Source: Limanda limanda (lineage: Eukaryota; Chordata; Actinopteri; Pleuronectiformes; Pleuronectidae). Taken from it: DNA of 64,000 bases. Shown piece by piece: positions 60,318 through 64,000 of the stretch; position 1 is the first letter of the stretch; every line of letters begins with the position of its first letter. The DNA lies in the NCBI RefSeq assembly GCF_963576545.1, contig NC_083645.1, positions 6,940,447 through 7,004,446 on the forward strand, in the 5' to 3' direction. The notes beneath the pieces were generated by a model. That model was not told the origin of the DNA. It made no database searches and saw only the letters and a program-made list of their open reading frames with translations. The position numbers and the translations under genes were made by a program.

Positions 60318-60360
60318 CGTACCGGCCTTGGTGTGTGTGTGTGTGTGTCTGTGTATGTGT
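60196..60360. repeat. (GT)n microsatellite, about 160 bp
   Basis: The longest simple repeat in the window: GT units with a central pure block of about 90 bp and flanking imperfect parts. Confidence 0.97.
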
Positions 60361-60439
60361 GACTGTGCAATAAGTCTCTAACTGCTGTGGAAGCTTTCTG
60401 TTAGCATTATAGAGTTATCGATTAGTCCCCTTTAAACCC

Positions 60440-60448
60440 CTGTGTGTG

Positions 60449-60483
<35 letters not shown>

Positions 60484-60486
60484 GTC
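60440..60486. repeat. (GT)n microsatellite
   Basis: GT repeat with one TT interruption, 80 bp after the preceding tract. Confidence 0.95.
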
Positions 60487-63400
60487 CAGGGGTAGATTTA
60501 AGACTACTGTAACTGTTAAAAGATCAATAGTGTTATCTCTCTCTCTGTCTCTACTTATCTGCCTCTCTCACATAAACACAGGCACATACATGCAAACACA
60601 CACACACACAGACATACAAATTTAGTTGTTGTCGGCAGCTCAAACTGAGGAAACACATGATTGTACTTTAGATGGATCCAACGAGAGTATTCTGATGTTT
60701 TGCTTTTACTGTTCTATTTCTCATTACAAGTACAAACGATGAAGCCAACGACAACAACGATACATGCTGTGTGAAATACATCCATCAAAAACACAAAAAT
60801 AAAGTTTACAAGCTCATGCAACCTTACACATAAAGCGCTAAAAAACGTAGGTTTTAGTTTGTGCCTTTATAATATCAATTACTCTTGACTACATCAATTT
60901 ATTTGGGGTTTAACTGTCAAAAACTCTGAAATTCTCTAATCCAGGTACCCAATTCATATCCGTCCTGAGAAATTTGGACAAAAACAAAGAAATATTAATT
61001 GTAAAATAAAAAACAAGACGGCTCAAACTTTGTTAGAAATACCTTGTGCTCATATTGGACCCCTTCACTTTTGGTTAGTAGCTGATTTAAAACCCGCTGT
61101 GGTGGTCACTAAGGCAGCATGAACTACTATTTTGGTCCCTTGAGGGACAGTGGAACAAGCTGTGAACACAACATCTGAATATTGTCACTCTGTAAGATTA
61201 ATGTGTTTGCAAATGAATGATAAGAGAACTGCCACGGATTTGACAGTAAAGTTGTGAGCTGTCAAATCAAAACAATGAGCTACGATAGGCTAAACAGATA
61301 AGAGCTGAGGAGACAATTATTGCAATGAGCTTATTGCAATAAGCAAACTATTCAGAAAACATGGAGTTGTTTGATTGATTGGTGCAGATTCAATACGTGT
61401 GTTCTTCTATCAACATAAAGTCCATTGTAAAGTTTTTTTTTAAATCACAAAACATATAAAAATTTCCTTCAAAGAATCCCCATGAACTCAAAAGTATCTT
61501 AAAATATGCTATTGTCATTTTTTAACAGGTAGACACTTTATTTATTTTTTCTCAAAGTGGAAAAACTAGCAAGAGAGGACACAGAAAATATTTAAACTTT
61601 ATAAAAACACTTGCTTCCTGGGGTCAGGCTGTCTCTACGCTTTTAGTGACATTCAATTACTTTGAGTTTCCACTGCCGTCCCCTTCAGGTAAGCAACACT
61701 CAAGTCAAGTGGATACACAAATGTATTTGTGAGATGCTGAGAGCGAGGTTGCAAGAAGGTAACCACGGAGGTGACAGGTGACATTTCCAACAGTACTGTG
61801 ACAAGTTTCATTTACATGTAGTTCAAAGTATAGAGTTGATGTAATTTCACAGCGATTTGACGGCCCACTGCGGCGTTTCCATCAGGCGGGTGTAGAAGTG
61901 CATACAGTGCCTCACCACTAATGTAGCGGTAAATAAGAAGCAGGGCAGACTAAGACCTCCAGTCAGTAATCACCGTGATGCCAGCACCAGCCAAATCAAT
62001 TCCGCTCTCAGAGAAAGCTTTCATTTACGCCTTTTTGCATGAAAAGATTCTGCCTTTTTATAATACACTAACTTGATCGAGGGAATGTGAGGGAACACAG
62101 TGGGGTCCAAAAGTCTGACGCCACGTTCCCATGGGAGATCACTGAGCCGGAACATACTGCTGAGCACGTTATGTAGGAACAGTTGGACAGGATGTTGACA
62201 TGCACATGTACTTAAAGACATTTTCAGTTTCCACATGCAGAAATGGTTTGACAGGATACAACATTATTTATCGTTATTGATACATTTTATCAAAACGAAA
62301 TATGATTAATTTTGGTTAATTTGGCAATACTACACATCACAGCACAATTAACTAAACATACACATAACGATTTCCTCATGTAGTCAGGAGAGGGTTAATT
62401 TTAAGGAAGTTGTCTCTCTTTTAAAAATATCTTCAACAAAATTATACATTTAGGAAAAATGTCAATGCCGCTATGTTATTCTAGCCATGTTTGGCTCTGA
62501 CAGGTTAAATATATAAATCTAGCATATGTGATATTGAGGCTGAAGGACCTCTGTCTACACTGTGTATTCAGGCAGCTCCTGTTAGTTAGGGATCCCACAG
62601 TGTGCATATTTTCTCACTGGGTGATAAAACCCTGAAGCCTTAAACATTGTTGTTACTGATTACACTGAACAACTTACAAGAGAAACTCTGTGTCTGTGGA
62701 TCGCTTACTCCGGTTCTTAAATCTTACAGTGCAATTGAAGGTGTGTGCCGTGTTTCCAATCATTTACGCAGACTGTGGCGATCTGCCTCTCCTATAAAAT
62801 ATCTCTAACTTAGTATTTTGCTCTTTCTCTCAAACACAGTGACCTGTGAGTCGATGAACCTTTAAAACATCCAAAAATGTTTTACCATCTGGACAAAATT
62901 ATCATCAGCCTCTTCTGCCAAGTCTCCTCTCATTGCGTGATCAGACTCCTTTACCCTTTGATGGGGCTCTGCTCCAGTTTCACATTTAGTTTTGATAAAT
63001 AGTATTTTACAAATACATTTTTATTTAATGAACGGGCACTACAGCTGATACAGAATTTTAACCACTATGTTTTATGTTCACAAGAAAATAAAACATTCTT
63101 GTGGGCAAGTTATATGCCTGAAAGCCTAATATTAGCCAAAACAACATTTGTCTGGTGATAATATGTAAATGTTAAGCCCTGGTGCTTCCAAACAATCAAG
63201 CAATAATGCCCTAAAATAATATGAACTTACTAATAGTCACAATGGAAAAAAGAGAGAAGCCCTGTAACAAGCCCTGTAAGGAAACAGCTCTGAGTGATGA
63301 TCACTGCAGTCATAGTGAAGTGGTCCTGTTGGTCTGTTCATACAGCTGGGATCAGACAGCATTAGAAGACCAGAGTGGGAAATAACAGGCGGATAAATGT

Positions 63401-64000
63401 AAATATTTTTGACTGTGCCAGTGAAGCCTCTTTGATTTGAAGTGAGCAGTGGAAGGAAATACTTGAGAGAAAAGCACCATAGCTAATAAATGAGAAAAAA
63501 TGTTTATACTAACTGACTGAAATTTAGTCGCAGTGGCTGCCTCAGTAAAATATCTAAATTAACATGAGGTATACCCACGGAACGCTGCTCACTGTTTGTT
63601 TGTTTTCCAGCGAGCTGTGGATTCACAGCCTCAGAATGATTTACTTTATACTTTTAGTCAACAAATGCTTAAGGAAGCTTCTCCCTGTTTGCACATTCAT
63701 TACAGTGCAGATGGATAGTCAGGCAGACACAGGGGTAAGAGTGGACAAATATGCGGAGAAGGGTGTATTGAAAAATTAGTCCCCAGAAAAACCTTCTCTG
63801 AGGAAATAAAGGCGAGGCGAGAGAACGTGACGAGGGAAATGGGGATAAAATATTTTCACACTTCCAGCAGAAGTAGAAGAACATTATGAGGAGTCTGTCA
63901 ATGCAGCAAACAGCTGGCCTCATTTGCATAATACCCATCAGACCTCACTCTCCCTCAGGCAGCCTGTCAAGTCACGACCGTAAAAAAGGCGTACACGAAT

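Larger units (their letters stand above)
57916..64000 (+). other. aff2: Intron 4 (5' part)
   Basis: No further exon recognised to the window end. Contains a repeat fragment at 58383-58500, very long GT tracts (59232-59336, 60196-60360, 60440-60486) and AT-rich unique DNA from 60.6 kb on. A short intronic frame continues from exon 4 to a stop near 58017. Confidence 0.65.

Noticed and set aside
57916..64000. Search for the next AFF2 exon (CVEEILREM region)
   Set aside because: No frame with that motif next to splice sites was seen by eye; a profile search could still find a very short exon.

Overview
This is vertebrate, almost certainly teleost fish (probably percomorph), nuclear DNA. The sequence is AT-rich and non-coding for nearly its whole length. 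It is full of long (AC)n/(GT)n and (CT)n/(GA)n microsatellites and carries many decayed short transposons of kinds common in fish genomes. Only one protein-coding gene can be supported: the 5' part of aff2 (FMR2, AF4/FMR2 family) on the + strand.

Gene layout. Four coding exons splice in frame with consensus GT/AG junctions: exon 1 at 6369-6421, exon 2 at 47948-48068, exon 3 at 55221-55887 and exon 4 at 57482-57915. They encode the first 425 residues. The phases after exons 1 to 4 are 2, 0, 1 and 0. Intron 1 is about 41.5 kb, intron 2 about 7.2 kb and intron 3 about 1.6 kb. Intron 4 runs off the window (more than 6 kb), so the central transactivation region and the C-terminal homology domain lie downstream. 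The encoded part holds the conserved N-terminal homology region, including the segment that in AFF4 contacts P-TEFb, and the conserved QQKPTAYVRPMDGQDQAP block.

Region by region. 1-5928 is upstream intergenic or distal promoter DNA with one decayed DNA-transposon copy and microsatellites. 5929-6368 is a polypyrimidine-rich presumptive promoter and 5' UTR. 6422-47947 is intron 1, with SINE-like, MITE-like and LINE-tail fragments (around 8.8, 14.4-15.3, 25.0, 26.1, 27.4, 31.7, 35.9-36.3, 38.3, 40.65-41.3, 45.3 and 45.8-46.1 kb). It also has several repeat-free stretches rich in homeodomain-type motifs that look like conserved non-coding elements (around 10.4, 12.8, 16.6, 32.7, 34.4, 37.5 and 44.7 kb). 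Intron 2 holds a candidate DNA transposon at 48.3-48.8 kb, a perfect 20-bp hairpin at 52.25 kb, a MITE nested in another repeat at 52.85-53.26 kb and a candidate regulatory element at 54.8-55.1 kb. Intron 3 holds a terminal-inverted-repeat element. Intron 4 holds a SINE/LINE-like fragment and very long GT tracts.

I found no defence system, RNA gene, CRISPR array, intact transposase or reverse transcriptase, or second gene. The observations most worth a second look are the low-complexity and tandem-repeat expansions inside aff2 exons 3 and 4, the intron that splits this region, the start-stop upstream ORF, and the nested transposon insertions. Repeat family names come from memory of teleost repeats, not from a database search.
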